From positions 1 through 6,113 of the forward strand of contig CALMJO010000556.1 of the NCBI GenBank assembly GCA_937864375.1: 6,113 nucleotides of DNA. Direction: 5' to 3'. This DNA comes from an uncultured Spirochaetota bacterium (GTDB lineage Bacteria > Spirochaetota > UBA4802 > UBA5368). Shown piece by piece: positions 1-6,070 of the stretch. Position 1 is the stretch's first letter. Each line of letters begins with the position of its first letter. Below the pieces are notes generated by a model that was not told the DNA's origin, searched no databases, and saw nothing but the letters and a program-made list of their open reading frames with translations. The position numbers and the translations under genes were made by a program.

Positions 1-218
1 TGAAGGAGATGGTGGGCGCAGTCCACAGGATCCGCACGCTCCCGCTCAAGAAGGAACCCAGCATAAGCGAAACGCTCGACTGGGCGAAGGCCCTGGCGAT
101 CCTGGGGTGCGAGGTGCTCAACAACACTGCGGCGATCGACACGCTTAATTTCATTTTAAAGTACGAAAAGGACATCGAGCTCGTAAAGAAGCACGCCAGG
201 GAAGTATTCGTGCACTGA
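1..218 (+). CDS. MoxR-family AAA+ ATPase, C-terminal fragment
   Basis: This is the 3' end of a gene that begins outside the window. The frame is open from the left edge (first full codon at position 3) to the TGA at 216-218, leaving 71 visible residues. They look like the small helical lid domain at the C-terminus of MoxR-type ATPases: a conserved SISETLDWAKAL segment, an ILGCEVLN stretch, and a charged helix ending in KKHAREVF. The Walker A, Walker B and sensor motifs must lie upstream and are not visible. MoxR ATPases work with VWA-domain partners as chaperones that insert cofactors into, or remodel, protein complexes in the cytoplasm. The identification rests largely on the next gene, a VWA protein overlapping this one by one base (TGATG), which implies translational coupling. 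An internal ATG at 9 is unlikely to be the true start, because the frame is open further upstream and the remaining protein would lack the ATPase core. Confidence 0.78.
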   Translation, partial: KEMVGAVHRIRTLPLKKEPSISETLDWAKALAILGCEVLNNTAAIDTLNFILKYEKDIELVKKHAREVFVH

Positions 219-1570
219 TGGAACATCCGCGGATCACAAAAAAGCTCCTGGAGTTCGCCCGCGTGCTCAAGGACGCCGACGTCACCGTGTCCCCCGTCGA
301 AACCCTGGACCTCCTCACCGCGCTGCCCCTGGTTGACTTCACCGACAGGGTGCAGTTCAGGCAGACGCTCGCCACCACCCTGGTGAAAGATTACACCGAC
401 CTGCCCGTGTTCGACCGCTGCTTCGAGGAATTCTTCGGCAGGAAGAGCGGGAAGGACGGCTCCCTGGACAGCGCCCTCGCGGACATCAGGGCGCGCGAGT
501 CCGCGAGGGAGGAGTTCGAGCTTTCGGCCGAGGAGCTCGACAGCCTCCAGGAGGAGATCGATCGCTACCTTGAAAACCTTCCAGAGGAGACGCTCTTCAC
601 GCGCTCCCCGCGCGAGATACTGAACCTCATGCTCGAGGACCCGGCGGTCGCGACCTCCGGCGGCGGCCTCGGGATGATGCTCCTGAACGCGCGCTCCCGC
701 TTTTCCTCAGGCAGCGCGAACGAGCCGGAGGACGGTGAGGGGATGGGCCGCCTCATGAACATCGTCCTCCCCCGTATCCAGCGCCGCATGCGGGAGCGCA
801 ACGTGGGAAACGCGATCCACAAGCGCGAGCAGTATTTATTGAACAAGTACCTCTACCAGCTCAAGCCCGCCGAGGTGCAGGAGATGCGCGAACTCGTGAA
901 GCGCTTTGGTCAGAAGCTCAAGAACCGCATCTCGCTGCGCAAGAAGCGCATGAAGCGCGGAGGGCTGGACGTAAAGCGCACCTTTCGCTCGAACCTGCCG
1001 CACGGGGGCGTGCCCTTCAGGCTCTTTTTCCGGAACCGCCGCATCGACCGTCCCCAGCTCGTGGTCATGTGCGACATCTCGAGCTCGGTGAACCAGTATT
1101 CACGGTTCATGCTCCTGCTCACCTACACGCTGCAGAGCCTTTTTTCCAAGGTGCGCACCTTCGCCTTCATCAGCACCATGGTGGAGATCACGCCGCTGTT
1201 CATGGAGATGAATCCGGAGCGCGCCCTTAACTCGATTTTCACCGACACCGATTTCACCTATGGATGGGGATCCAACTACGGCCGCTGCTTCAACCTGTTC
1301 ATGCAGGACTACAGCGACTCCTGCACCCGCAAGACCACGGTGATCATCATCGGCGACGCACGCAACAACAACCAGGACCCGGGCCTGGATTCCTTCATAC
1401 GCATGAAGGAGCGCGTGCGCAGCGTCTACTGGCTCAACCCGGAAAAGCGCCACCTGTGGGACTGGAGCGACAGCATCGCCTCGGTGTACGGCGCGCACTG
1501 CACCGAGATGAAGGAAGTGAATAACTTTCTTGACCTTTCCGAATTTATCGACAAACTCTTTCTCAAGTAA
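218..1570 (+). CDS. CoxE-like VWA domain protein, partner of MoxR ATPase
   Basis: This 450-residue protein is probably soluble and cytoplasmic, since no signal peptide or membrane segment is visible. The N-terminal half (about 1-230) is helical and highly charged. A basic stretch rich in K and R (about 230-275) precedes the C-terminal VWA domain (about 280-445). The metal-ion-dependent adhesion site is recognisable as D286-I-S288-S-S290, with later loop residues in GWGSNYG (S352) and an IIIGDARNN motif (D380). The GDARNN motif and the closing YWLNPE segment are, as far as I recall, typical of the CoxE-like VWA subfamily (PF05762). In carboxydotrophs, CoxD (ATPase) and CoxE (VWA) mature CO dehydrogenase. 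No cox structural genes are seen here, so the client is unknown and no cox symbol is justified. The ATG shares its A with the TGA stop of the ATPase gene. There is no well-spaced Shine-Dalgarno sequence, so coupled translation is likely. Confidence 0.86.
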   Translation: MEHPRITKKLLEFARVLKDADVTVSPVETLDLLTALPLVDFTDRVQFRQTLATTLVKDYTDLPVFDRCFEEFFGRKSGKDGSLDSALADIRARESAREEFELSAEELDSLQEEIDRYLENLPEETLFTRSPREILNLMLEDPAVATSGGGLGMMLLNARSRFSSGSANEPEDGEGMGRLMNIVLPRIQRRMRERNVGNAIHKREQYLLNKYLYQLKPAEVQEMRELVKRFGQKLKNRISLRKKRMKRGGLDVKRTFRSNLPHGGVPFRLFFRNRRIDRPQLVVMCDISSSVNQYSRFMLLLTYTLQSLFSKVRTFAFISTMVEITPLFMEMNPERALNSIFTDTDFTYGWGSNYGRCFNLFMQDYSDSCTRKTTVIIIGDARNNNQDPGLDSFIRMKERVRSVYWLNPEKRHLWDWSDSIASVYGAHCTEMKEVNNFLDLSEFIDKLFLK

Positions 1571-1575
1571 ACCCC

Positions 1576-3513
1576 ATGAAAAGAAAGTTCAGATTCAGGG
1601 TGAAGCTCACCCTGCGTTTCAAGCTCATTGCGAGCATTATTTCGGTGGTCGTCATCATCGGTGCGTCGTCAATCTGGCTCGGGCTCAGGATCATCGACAA
1701 CAACATCGTGGGCCAGGCCTACGACCAGGTCCAGAACGATTTAAAAACCGCCCACTTCATCTACGATGAAAAAATCAACGTCATCCACCTGTTCGTGAAG
1801 CACCTCGCGTCGCTTCCCTACCTGAAGGACGCGATCCTGTCCGGCAATCGCGCGCTCCTGATCAACAAGATGCAGGAGGTGAGCAAGGAGCTCAACATTG
1901 ACATCATGAACATTACCGCTCCCGACGGAACGGTGCTGGTCCGCTCGCGGAACCCTTTGGTGATCGGCGACAACGTGGGCGACGATATCTACATACAGTT
2001 CATCCAGTCGAACGGCATTTCCTGCGCCGGTTCGGACATCATGAGCAGGGACCACCTCATGCGCGAGGGCAAGGACCTGGCCGATCAGGCCTATATCCCG
2101 TTCGTACCCACGGCCATGTCCCGCTCCGAGTCCAGGAACGAGGACCGCGGCATGGTGATCAAGGCCGCCGCTCCCATCGTATACGACGGGAAGATCATCG
2201 CGATCATCTACGGAGCTAAACTGCTGAACAAGAGCTATGAGATCGTAGACCAGATCAAGCGGCTGGTATTCAAGGACGAGAAATTCGAGGGGCAGGAATA
2301 CGGGACGGTAACGGTGTTCCTCGAGGACATGCGCATATCGACCAACGTCCTGATCAACCGGACACGCGCCATAGGCACCAAGGTCTCCGAGGAGGTGTAC
2401 GACCGCGTGTTCACGCAGGGACGACTCTGGCTCGACAAGGCCTTCGTCGTGAGCAACTGGTACATCGCGGCGTACAGCCCCATCTACAACATAAGGAGCG
2501 AGGTCATCGGGATACTTTACGTGGGTATTCTCGAGGCCAGGTTCGCGCAGATCAAGAAGGAAACCGCAATCTTCTTCCTCATCATCCTGCTCGTGACGCT
2601 ACAGATCGCCATTCTCATCTACATTTACCTGATCCACAACATCCTGAATCCCATCCGCTCCCTGGTGAACGCGTCCAACGAGATCGCCGAGGGCAATTAC
2701 ACCATCAAGATTCCGGTGGAGACCAGGGACGAACTGGGCATATTATGCCGAACGTTCAACTCGATGGTAGCAGCCATAGTGGAGCGGGATACCATGCTCA
2801 AGGAAGACACCCAGCGCCAGATCAGCAATTCCGAAAAGCTCGCCTCCCTGGGGAAGCTGGCCGCGGGCATTGCTCACGAGATCAACAACCCGCTCACCGG
2901 GGTGCTCACCTACAGCTCCATTCTTCTCGAGGAGCTCAAGGAAACCGACTACAAGGAGGACCTTGACATAATCGTGAGCGAGACCCTCCGCTGCCGAAAG
3001 ATCGTGCGCGAGATTCTCAACTTCGCCCGCGAAACGCAGATCGAAAAGGAGGTCGTCAACATCAACCAGGTGATCTCCGAAACGCTTACGATCCTGGAAA
3101 AGCACGTGGCGTTTCACAACATCGGCATCGTCAAGGAATTCAGGGACGACCTGCCCACGGTGAATATCGACATCAACCAGGTCAAGTCGGTCATCAACAA
3201 CCTTGCGCTGAATGCCGCCGACGCCATGGGCGACTCGGGCACGCTCACCATCACCACGGCCCAATCCGAGGACGGGAGATCGGTCGTAATCACCATAAGC
3301 GACACCGGCTGCGGCATCCCCGAGGAGAATCTAATAAAGATATTCGATCCCTTTTTCACCACCAAGGAAACAGGCAAGGGAACGGGGCTGGGGCTTTCTG
3401 TCACCTACGGAATCATAAAGCGCCATAACGGCCAGATCACCGTGAACAGCACGGTGGGAAAGGGCACGGTGTTCACCATCACCCTGCCCGTAAATCCCGC
3501 CGACGCGGAGTGA
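1576..3513 (+). CDS. Membrane sensor histidine kinase: dCache-like sensor, HAMP, HisKA, HATPase
   Basis: This is a 645-residue inner-membrane kinase. A basic N-terminus leads into a first transmembrane helix (about 15-37), then an extracytoplasmic sensor of roughly 290 residues and a second helix (about 331-353). The sensor looks like a double Cache domain: a TAPDGTVLVRSRNP strand-turn region, a MVIKAAAPIVYDGKI segment, and a second half with RAIGTKVSEEVYDRV and VIGILYVGILE. HAMP follows (about 354-407, with NPIRSL and DELG), then HisKA with phospho-acceptor H434 in AHEINNPL. The ATPase domain (about 530-641) has an N box (N542, N546), a G1 box DTGCGI (D576), an F box FDPFF (590-594) and a G2 box GTGLGL (602-607). 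All catalytic motifs are intact. There is no fused receiver, so phosphate must go to a separate protein; the receiver-kinase at 3639-4712 is the nearest candidate. The ATG lies 5 bases after the VWA stop with no Shine-Dalgarno sequence, so it is probably coupled to that gene. The ligand cannot be predicted. Confidence 0.93.
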   Translation: MKRKFRFRVKLTLRFKLIASIISVVVIIGASSIWLGLRIIDNNIVGQAYDQVQNDLKTAHFIYDEKINVIHLFVKHLASLPYLKDAILSGNRALLINKMQEVSKELNIDIMNITAPDGTVLVRSRNPLVIGDNVGDDIYIQFIQSNGISCAGSDIMSRDHLMREGKDLADQAYIPFVPTAMSRSESRNEDRGMVIKAAAPIVYDGKIIAIIYGAKLLNKSYEIVDQIKRLVFKDEKFEGQEYGTVTVFLEDMRISTNVLINRTRAIGTKVSEEVYDRVFTQGRLWLDKAFVVSNWYIAAYSPIYNIRSEVIGILYVGILEARFAQIKKETAIFFLIILLVTLQIAILIYIYLIHNILNPIRSLVNASNEIAEGNYTIKIPVETRDELGILCRTFNSMVAAIVERDTMLKEDTQRQISNSEKLASLGKLAAGIAHEINNPLTGVLTYSSILLEELKETDYKEDLDIIVSETLRCRKIVREILNFARETQIEKEVVNINQVISETLTILEKHVAFHNIGIVKEFRDDLPTVNIDINQVKSVINNLALNAADAMGDSGTLTITTAQSEDGRSVVITISDTGCGIPEENLIKIFDPFFTTKETGKGTGLGLSVTYGIIKRHNGQITVNSTVGKGTVFTITLPVNPADAE

Positions 3514-3559
3514 CCGGCGCGGGCGGACCGTCCGACGGCGGCGGCGGCTAAAAAAAAGA

Positions 3560-3587
3560 GTGACAATTGCGGCGCATTCGCTAGAGT
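3560..3587 (+). promoter_or_regulatory. Weak sigma70-like promoter candidate for the receiver-kinase gene
   Basis: In the 125-base gap before the receiver-kinase gene, GTGACA (3560-3565, 5 of 6 matches to TTGACA) is followed after 16 bases by TAGAGT (3582-3587, 4 of 6 matches to TATAAT). A run of eight A residues (3550-3557) sits just upstream, where an UP element would lie. The spacing and position are reasonable, with about 45 bases of leader to the start codon. The -10 match is poor, and such matches arise by chance. Read-through from the kinase gene upstream is an equally good explanation for expression, since no terminator is visible between the two genes. Confidence 0.25.
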
Positions 3588-3630
3588 TAGGATGCCCAGC
3601 GTGCAGGGAAAGACGGCATACCATCGACCA

Positions 3631-3636
3631 GGAAGG
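3631..3636 (+). promoter_or_regulatory. Ribosome binding site of the receiver-kinase gene
   Basis: GGAAGG lies only two bases before the ATG at 3639. The spacing is shorter than usual, but this is the only purine-rich run in the area. It supports the ATG at 3639, which also places the receiver's acidic pair at the normal distance from the N-terminus. Confidence 0.5.
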
Positions 3637-3638
3637 AT

Positions 3639-4712
3639 ATGGACAATCATACCAGGATACTGATCATAGATGACGAAGAAATTGTGCTGAAAAGCTCGTC
3701 AAGGATCCTGCGGACAACGGATTACGACATCGTAACCGCATCGTCGGGCATGGACGGTCTGGAAAAGGCCCGCGCGCAGAAATTCGACATTGTTATCACC
3801 GACCTCAAGATGCCCCTGCTTGGCGGCATGGAAATACTCAGGACGCTTAAAAAGGAGCAGCCCGACCTCACGGTGATCATCTTTACTGGATATGCCACCG
3901 TTGAGACGGCCCGCGAGGCCCTGAAAAACGGCGCATTTGACTATATCCCCAAGCCATTTACTCCCGACGAGCTCAGGGACGTGGTGAAAAACGCGATCGC
4001 CTCGCGAACCAGCACCTCGGAGTCCAGGATGCTCGACCTCATGTCCATCGTATCCCACGAGCTGAAGAGCCCTATCTCCGTAGTCCACACCACCGCCGAA
4101 ACCCTCTACAAGGGCTACTTCGGCAAGCTCGACAAGGGCCAGGAAAAGACCATCGAGACGATACTGCGCAATTGCCAGTACCTTGAAGACATCATTCGTA
4201 ACTATCTGGACCTCTCCAAGATGGAGATCAACAACATCGAATCCTTCGCCCAGGAGGTAAACCTGGTCGATGAAATCGTACAGCCTATCATCGAGATACC
4301 GGAACACCAGCACAATATGAAAAACATGCCCATCGAGGCTGATTTCAAGACACGGCCCGTCATCAGCGGGGACCCCAATCTCCTGAAAATCGTCGTCACC
4401 AACCTTTTGAATAATGCGATCAAGTACGGTACCGCGGGGACGGCTATCCGGATCGGTCTCGATGAGCAGGGGTATTCCCTGACCCTTTCCGTGTACAACG
4501 AGGGGGTGGGCATTTCAAAGGAGGACATCGAGCAGAGGCTCTTCCAGCGTTTCTCCCGGCTCAAGCAGAAGGGCACCGAGGGCATAAAAGGATCCGGATT
4601 GGGCCTCTACATATGCAAGACCATAGTCGAGAAGCATAACGGCAGGATCCGGGTGGAATCGGAACAGGGGAAGTGGGTAAGGTTCATGATTTCCCTGCCC
4701 AAAAAAGGATAA
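3639..4712 (+). CDS. Response regulator-histidine kinase hybrid (receiver, HisKA, HATPase)
   Basis: This 357-residue protein is predicted to be cytoplasmic, with no membrane segment. The N-terminal receiver (about 5-120) has every expected residue: acidic pair D11/D12, phospho-acceptor D55 in ITDLKMP, T83 in FTGYAT and K105 in PKPFT. A short linker leads directly to a HisKA domain with H140 in SHELKSP, then an ATPase domain (about 245-355) with N box NLLNNA (255-260), an FQRF segment and G2 box GSGLGL (318-323). The G1 box reads NEGVGI, with N287 where most kinases have Asp. There is no DNA-binding, cyclase or phosphodiesterase output. Receiver-first kinases of this design commonly act as relay nodes: phosphorylation of the receiver tunes kinase activity, and phosphate passes on to another regulator. 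The upstream cache kinase, in the same direction, is the likely donor (inference). The downstream target is not in the window. Confidence 0.92.
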   Translation: MDNHTRILIIDDEEIVLKSSSRILRTTDYDIVTASSGMDGLEKARAQKFDIVITDLKMPLLGGMEILRTLKKEQPDLTVIIFTGYATVETAREALKNGAFDYIPKPFTPDELRDVVKNAIASRTSTSESRMLDLMSIVSHELKSPISVVHTTAETLYKGYFGKLDKGQEKTIETILRNCQYLEDIIRNYLDLSKMEINNIESFAQEVNLVDEIVQPIIEIPEHQHNMKNMPIEADFKTRPVISGDPNLLKIVVTNLLNNAIKYGTAGTAIRIGLDEQGYSLTLSVYNEGVGISKEDIEQRLFQRFSRLKQKGTEGIKGSGLGLYICKTIVEKHNGRIRVESEQGKWVRFMISLPKKG

Positions 4713-4735
4713 ATTTTTCAGGGCATTTCTTTTTT
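4693..4735 (+). terminator. Probable intrinsic terminator overlapping the receiver-kinase stop codon
   Basis: CCCTG (4693-4697) can pair with CAGGG (4719-4723). Inside that stem, after a three-base bulge, A4701-A4705 pairs with T4714-T4718. An alternative pairing uses GCCC (4697-4700) with GGGC (4721-4724). Either hairpin is followed by a T-rich tail, TTTCTTTTTT (4726-4735). The TAA stop at 4710-4712 falls in the hairpin loop, so the terminator overlaps the end of the coding region. The inner stem is all A-T and the tail is interrupted by a C, so strength is uncertain. Its position at the end of the + strand run, before a 200-base gap, fits a transcription-unit boundary. Confidence 0.48.
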
Positions 4736-4737
4736 GC

Positions 4738-4766
4738 TTTACAAGCGTTTTTATATGCGATATACG
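4738..4766 (+). promoter_or_regulatory. Sigma70-like promoter candidate for the STAS antagonist gene
   Basis: TTTACA (4738-4743, 5 of 6 matches to TTGACA) is followed after exactly 17 bases by TATACG (4761-4766, 4 of 6 matches to TATAAT), in the most AT-rich part of the window and just after the putative terminator. Transcription would begin near 4773, giving a leader of about 140 bases. The -10 element lacks the conserved final T, so the match is only suggestive. The gene could instead use an alternative sigma factor whose consensus I cannot recognise. Confidence 0.3.
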
Positions 4767-4811
4767 GTAATGATGGAGTCCCGGAGTTTCTTTCGGGACA
4801 GCGCATTACTG
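4765..4811 (+). other. Two-tier inverted repeat in the leader of the STAS gene
   Basis: An outer arm CGGTAATG (4765-4772) is complementary to CATTACTG (4804-4811), giving eight pairs including one G-T. Nested inside, GTCCCG (4778-4783) pairs perfectly with CGGGAC (4794-4799) around a 10-base loop. The two stems are separated by short internal-loop strands of 5 and 4 bases. As RNA this gives 14 pairs in 47 bases. No T-run follows, so it is not a typical intrinsic terminator. As DNA it could be an operator, because it begins inside the -10 element of the candidate promoter. Function unknown. Confidence 0.5.
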
Positions 4812-4901
4812 CAAAGATTCACCATAAAACGTGCAATCTCCATCTCAACAGGTAGTTCGCGAATCTGAGTTAATGGCTATGGGCTCCATGCCCGGCTTTT
4901 T

Positions 4902-4907
4902 GGGAGG
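4902..4907 (+). promoter_or_regulatory. Ribosome binding site of the STAS gene
   Basis: GGGAGG sits five bases before the ATG at 4913. It is the strongest Shine-Dalgarno match in the window and fixes the start of the STAS gene. A CTCC at 4884-4887 could pair with the GGAG at 4903-4906, so partial occlusion is conceivable. Confidence 0.8.
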
Positions 4908-4912
4908 ATCTG

Positions 4913-5236
4913 ATGGAAATAGATTTTAAAGACCTTGGAGAGCATAAAATCGTACTGGTGAGCGGTGAGGTCGACCTCTATAATGTAAGTGATCTCAAGA
5001 AGGCGCTGTTCAGCATAACGGACGGCAAACACATGAGCGTGATCGTCGATCTCAAGAACGTGAATTACATGGACTCGTCGGGGATCGGGGCGCTTGTGGC
5101 CGGGCAGAAGAAAATGAAGGCTCACAACGGGCGCTTCGCGCTCATGAACATTCATGACGACGTGCTTAATATACTCAAGCTCGCGACACTGGACAAATTC
5201 TTTAAAATCTACGAGAGCGAAGAGGAGCTCCTGTAG
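4913..5236 (+). CDS. STAS-domain anti-sigma factor antagonist (RsbV/SpoIIAA type)
   Basis: This 107-residue protein is a single STAS domain, the usual length for the family. The sequence shows the SGEVDLYNV segment (about 17-25) and the diagnostic MDSSGIGAL motif (53-61). By alignment with SpoIIAA Ser58, Ser55, the first serine after D54, is the expected phosphorylation site. A C-terminal LKLATLDKFFKIY helix-strand region completes the fold. In partner switching, the unphosphorylated antagonist binds an RsbW/SpoIIAB-like kinase and frees its sigma factor or other target. The kinase inactivates the antagonist by phosphorylating this serine, and an RsbU/SpoIIE-type phosphatase reverses it. Such a phosphatase gene lies immediately downstream on the opposite strand, but no switch-kinase gene is visible. 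The gene appears monocistronic: it has its own leader and strong ribosome binding site, with a putative terminator upstream. The output could be a sigma factor or another process, such as a kinase or cyclase cascade. Confidence 0.93.
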   Translation: MEIDFKDLGEHKIVLVSGEVDLYNVSDLKKALFSITDGKHMSVIVDLKNVNYMDSSGIGALVAGQKKMKAHNGRFALMNIHDDVLNILKLATLDKFFKIYESEEELL

Positions 5237-5238
5237 GT

Positions 5239-6070
5239 TCAGGAAACCCTTTTCATCACCAGGGTCGTCATATCGTCATGGGGGCTGGCGTTGCCCCTGA
5301 ACTCGTCCACATCTCCAACCAGCTTCTCAACTATCTCCTGTGCGTTCAGTTCGTGGTTCGCGGTGAGCAGCTTCTGGAGCCGGTTCCTGCCGTACTCCTC
5401 CTTCGCCTCGTTTCTCATTTCGGTGATTCCGTCCGTATAGAGCACTACGACATCGCCGGGCGAGAGCTTCACCTTTGCCTGTTCGTATTCGACATCCTCG
5501 GTGATTCCAATGGGCACCCCGTCCAGTTTGGAAACCGTGCAGCGGGCAAGGGACGCCCTGTAGCAGAAGAGCGGCCCGTGACCCGCATTCGTGAACGAGA
5601 GCTCGCCGGTTTCACGGTTGTAAATCATGAAAAACAGGGTCGCGAACTTGTCGATGGCGAAGTCGGCGCTCAGGGCGTCGTTGATCGACCTCACGATGGT
5701 GGCGCAGTCCACGTGCCTGTTGTTCTTAACCGAGTTGGTGAAGACCGTGCGGATCATTACCATCACGAGCGACGCCGGCACTCCCTTCCCCGACACGTCG
5801 CTTATGAGCGCCCCCACCCTGGTTTCGCCGATGTCGATATAGTCGAAGTAGTCCCCTCCCACTCCTTTTGCCGCCCGGGTATAGCCCTTGATCTGGATTC
5901 CGTTGCGGTCATAAAACGCCATGGGATTCAATCCTTCCTGGATCTCCTTGGCGAGCTCGAGCTGCTCCTGCATAATGCGCGACTCGATCTCCATGTCCTT
6001 TGCCTTTTTCAGGTGGTCGGTCATCGCGTTGAATTCGTGCGCCAAGAGGCCCAGCTCGTCGGATGCGCTT
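5239..6070 (-). CDS. RsbU/SpoIIE-type PP2C serine phosphatase with HAMP, N-terminally truncated
   Basis: The last 276 codons are visible; the 5' end is lost where genomic sequence gives way to adapter at 6071. Numbering from the first genuine residue (Ser, codon 6069-6067), the fragment opens with the end of a HAMP domain (DELGLLAHEFNAM, 4-16). A coiled coil containing LELAKEIQEGLNP (37-49) follows, a hallmark linker of RsbU-like phosphatases. The catalytic domain (about 55-275) has the metal-binding motifs GGDYFD (D73), SDVSGKG (D91), TDGITE (D213) and HDDMT (D265/D266), plus NAGHGP (161-166) and DGVPIG (183-188). The HAMP remnant implies a missing transmembrane sensor, so the protein is probably membrane-bound with activity gated by an external signal. 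The likely substrate is a phosphorylated STAS antagonist, plausibly the product of the convergent gene whose stop is two bases away. Any start codon within 6071-6113 is adapter, not gene. Confidence 0.92.

Noticed and set aside
1262..1282. Ser352 where many VWA domains carry the MIDAS Thr, considered as a loss of metal binding.
   Set aside because: The SNYG segment aligns with the similar SDYG loop that I recall from the CoxE-like subfamily, and Ser can coordinate metal, so this looks family-typical.
1100..1498. A 132-codon open frame on the - strand inside the VWA gene.
   Set aside because: It is a shadow of the VWA coding frame, with low-complexity A/V/H-rich composition and no motif.
3524..3557. 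A GC-rich inverted repeat (CGGAC, C, GTCCG at 3524-3534), a CGG repeat (3536-3548) and an A8 run, considered as a terminator after the cache kinase.
   Set aside because: The run downstream of the stem is A rather than T on the + strand, and on the - strand the T-run precedes the stem. The geometry fits an intrinsic terminator in neither direction.
3699..4313. A 204-codon open frame on the - strand inside the receiver-kinase gene.
   Set aside because: It is antisense to a well-supported receiver/HisKA coding region. Long antisense frames are expected in GC-rich codon-biased genes, and its product shows no domain.
4673..4855. A 60-codon open frame on the + strand overlapping the end of the receiver-kinase gene.
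   Set aside because: It starts inside the kinase coding region in another frame, has no ribosome binding site or recognisable motif, and runs through the putative terminator and hairpin. It is most likely chance.
4856..4863. Perfect 8-base palindrome TTCGCGAA in the STAS leader, considered as an operator.
   Set aside because: It is a single short palindrome with no second copy in the region and no known regulator consensus that I can name with confidence.
5229..5244. TCCTG/CAGGA hairpin spanning both stop codons of the convergent genes, considered as a bidirectional terminator.
   Set aside because: It has only five pairs and no adjacent T-run on either strand. It is too weak to call.
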